In this document: piece by piece, positions 4,726 through 6,087 of the stretch
How the letters are laid out: every line of letters begins with the position of its first letter
How positions within the stretch are numbered: the stretch's first letter is position 1
Assembly: GCA_002492295.1 (NCBI GenBank)
Contig: DKYC01000079.1
Span: forward strand, 13,389-19,475
Source: Lachnospiraceae bacterium UBA7110
GTDB taxonomy: Bacteria; Bacillota; Clostridia; Lachnospirales; Lachnospiraceae
Direction: 5' to 3'
Length of the DNA: 6,087 bases
Made by a program: the position numbers and the translations under genes
Notes under the pieces: generated by a model
The model's database searches: none
Seen by the model: only the letters and a program-made list of their open reading frames with translations
What the model was told of the DNA's origin: nothing

Positions 4726-6087
4726 TTATTTATAAGCGATGGCATTCCACCGAAGCTCATTCTTAAAAGTCCGGATATCCGTATTGCTGTCAATTACAAC
4801 CGCTTCAATGCCCATTGCGTCCGCCCAGTCAATCATCTGCTCCACGCTTAAGTCATACGAAAATGCCGTATGGTGCGCACCGCCTGCCAAAATCCATGCC
4901 TCTGCGCCTACCGTAAGGTTAGGCTGCGGCGTCCAAAACGCAGTCGCTACCGGAAGCTTGGGCATCGGCTTCTCCACCTTCTTACAGTCAACCGCATTGA
5001 TAATCAGACGGAACCGGTTGCCAAGGTCAACCAGCGATGTCGCCACCGCGGGACCTGTCTTTGACGTAAACACAAGCCTTGCCGGGTCTTCCCTGTTGCC
5101 CATAGAGAGCGGACAAACCTTAATGGAAATGTCACCGTCCGCAATCGTCGGACAAACCTCAAGCATATGCGCCTGCAGAATGCCTTCTTTTCCGGGAACA
5201 AAATTGTATGTATAGTCCTCCATAAACGAAGTACCTTTCGCATCCTTTACATTCGACGCCATTATCTTCATCAGGCGCACCATCGCCGCCGTTTTCCAGT
5301 CACCCTCGGCACCAAAACCGTAACCCTTTTCCATCAGACGCTGGATTGCAAGACCGGGAAGCTGCTTTAAGCCGCCAAGCATACCGAAATGGGTAACAAT
5401 TGCGTGATAATCCCTCTCTTCAAGGAACTTCTCAAGGCCAAGCTCAATGGCAGCCTGCACTTCGACATGCCTTCTGAACTCCGCCTCGTCCCTGCCTTCC
5501 AGTAAAATCTGATACCTGCTGTAATACTCATCTGTCAGCGCCTTCGTATCCGCCGCGGAAACAGCATCCACATATTCTACCAAATCATTCACATTGTAAT
5601 GGTCAATCTCCCAGCCGAATTTAATCTGAGCTTCTACCTTATCCCCTTCCGTAACGGCAACATTGTTCATGTTATCGCCAAAGCGGCATACCCTGATATG
5701 TGATGACTCCATCACGCCGACAGCCGTAACCATCCACTGCGCAATCTTTTTAATCACGTCCGTATTCTGCCAGTGTCCTACCACAATCTTACGCTCAATT
5801 CCCATGCGGCTCACAATATGCCCATACTCCCTGTCGCCATGCGCGGACTGGTTTTCATTCATGAAATCCATGTCTATCGTATCATAAGGAATTTCTTCAT
5901 TAAACTGTGTATGGAAGTGCATCAGGGGCTTTCTGTACTCCTGTAGCCCTAAAATCCATGACTTGGCAGGTGAAAAGGTGTGCATCCATGTGATAACGCC
6001 CGCGCATTCCTCATCCGCATTTGCCTCGTTAAATGTTTTTCTGATTACCGCGTTCGTAATCAGCGTCGGCTTCCACACAACCTCATA
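4726..6087 (-). CDS. araA: L-arabinose isomerase, 5' end cut off by the window
   Basis: AraA converts L-arabinose to L-ribulose, the first cytoplasmic step of arabinose use, and needs a divalent metal such as manganese. The visible 453 residues align through to the normal C-terminus (RWNAIAYK). Family motifs are clear: CAGVITWMHTFSPAK, MNENQSAHGDREYG, VCRFGDNM, GLKQLPGLAIQRLMEKGYGF and GGAHHTAFS. The metal ligands equivalent to E. coli E306, E333, H350 and H450 are present in AEGDWKT, SFMEDYTY, QAHMLEVCP and GGAHHT. Aligned to these, about 45 residues are missing before the right edge, giving a normal full length near 498. The frame stays open to the last base (reading YEV before VWKPTLIT), so a GTG at 6078 is an internal valine codon and not the start. 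Other ara genes and any regulator lie outside. The 3' end is convergent with the propeptide-like gene. Confidence 0.97.
   Translation of the reverse strand, partial: YEVVWKPTLITNAVIRKTFNEANADEECAGVITWMHTFSPAKSWILGLQEYRKPLMHFHTQFNEEIPYDTIDMDFMNENQSAHGDREYGHIVSRMGIERKIVVGHWQNTDVIKKIAQWMVTAVGVMESSHIRVCRFGDNMNNVAVTEGDKVEAQIKFGWEIDHYNVNDLVEYVDAVSAADTKALTDEYYSRYQILLEGRDEAEFRRHVEVQAAIELGLEKFLEERDYHAIVTHFGMLGGLKQLPGLAIQRLMEKGYGFGAEGDWKTAAMVRLMKIMASNVKDAKGTSFMEDYTYNFVPGKEGILQAHMLEVCPTIADGDISIKVCPLSMGNREDPARLVFTSKTGPAVATSLVDLGNRFRLIINAVDCKKVEKPMPKLPVATAFWTPQPNLTVGAEAWILAGGAHHTAFSYDLSVEQMIDWADAMGIEAVVIDSNTDIRTFKNELRWNAIAYK

Noticed and set aside
6076..6078. GTG as the start codon of araA
   Set aside because: The frame is open to the window edge and reads family-like sequence (YEV before VWKPTLIT). 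Metal ligands aligned to E. coli imply about 45 more residues, so this is an internal valine and the gene is simply cut by the window.
1..6087. CRISPR array, tRNA, rRNA, riboswitch or insertion sequence
   Set aside because: No regularly spaced repeats, cloverleaf, transposase frame with terminal inverted repeats, or known riboswitch core was recognised on either strand.

Overview
The window looks like chromosomal DNA of a Gram-positive anaerobe of the Clostridia, most likely Lachnospiraceae. The clues are the firmicute-type PnpA and RpsO sequences, AGGAG-type ribosome binding sites, the rpsO-pnp gene pair, and a Csp-like clostridial S8 protease. This placement is by protein resemblance only; no search was run. 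No tRNA, rRNA, CRISPR array, insertion sequence or phage gene was seen.

Layout, left to right. Positions 1-72 hold the intrinsic terminator of pnp and half of a repeated palindromic motif. Polynucleotide phosphorylase (pnp, minus) fills 73-2199. The 119-base gap to rpsO contains two strong hairpins: the rpsO terminator and a second long hairpin in the pnp leader. rpsO (ribosomal protein S15, minus, 2319-2585) follows, with a good sigma-A extended -10 promoter about 120 bases upstream of its start. A subtilisin-family protease catalytic unit (minus, 2781-4274) comes next and carries all its catalytic residues but no propeptide. A 142-base divergent intergenic region holds a perfect dyad and -10 boxes in both directions. 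On the plus strand, 4417-4719 encodes a 100-residue protein that looks like the missing propeptide (inhibitor I9-like fold) of that same protease class. Its end meets, tail to tail with a 6-base gap, the 3' end of L-arabinose isomerase (araA, minus, 4726 to the right edge, 5' end cut off by the window).

How the genes work together. rpsO and pnp form the classic translation/RNA-decay pair, probably co-transcribed through a leaky terminator, and the pnp leader hairpin is a candidate for autoregulation. araA is an ordinary sugar-catabolism gene whose partners lie outside the window. The most unusual part is the protease locus. A normally fused propeptide-protease is here split into two divergently transcribed genes. 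This suggests an S8 protease whose folding or inhibition is controlled in trans by a separately expressed propeptide. That is inference from sequence and is the main hypothesis to test.
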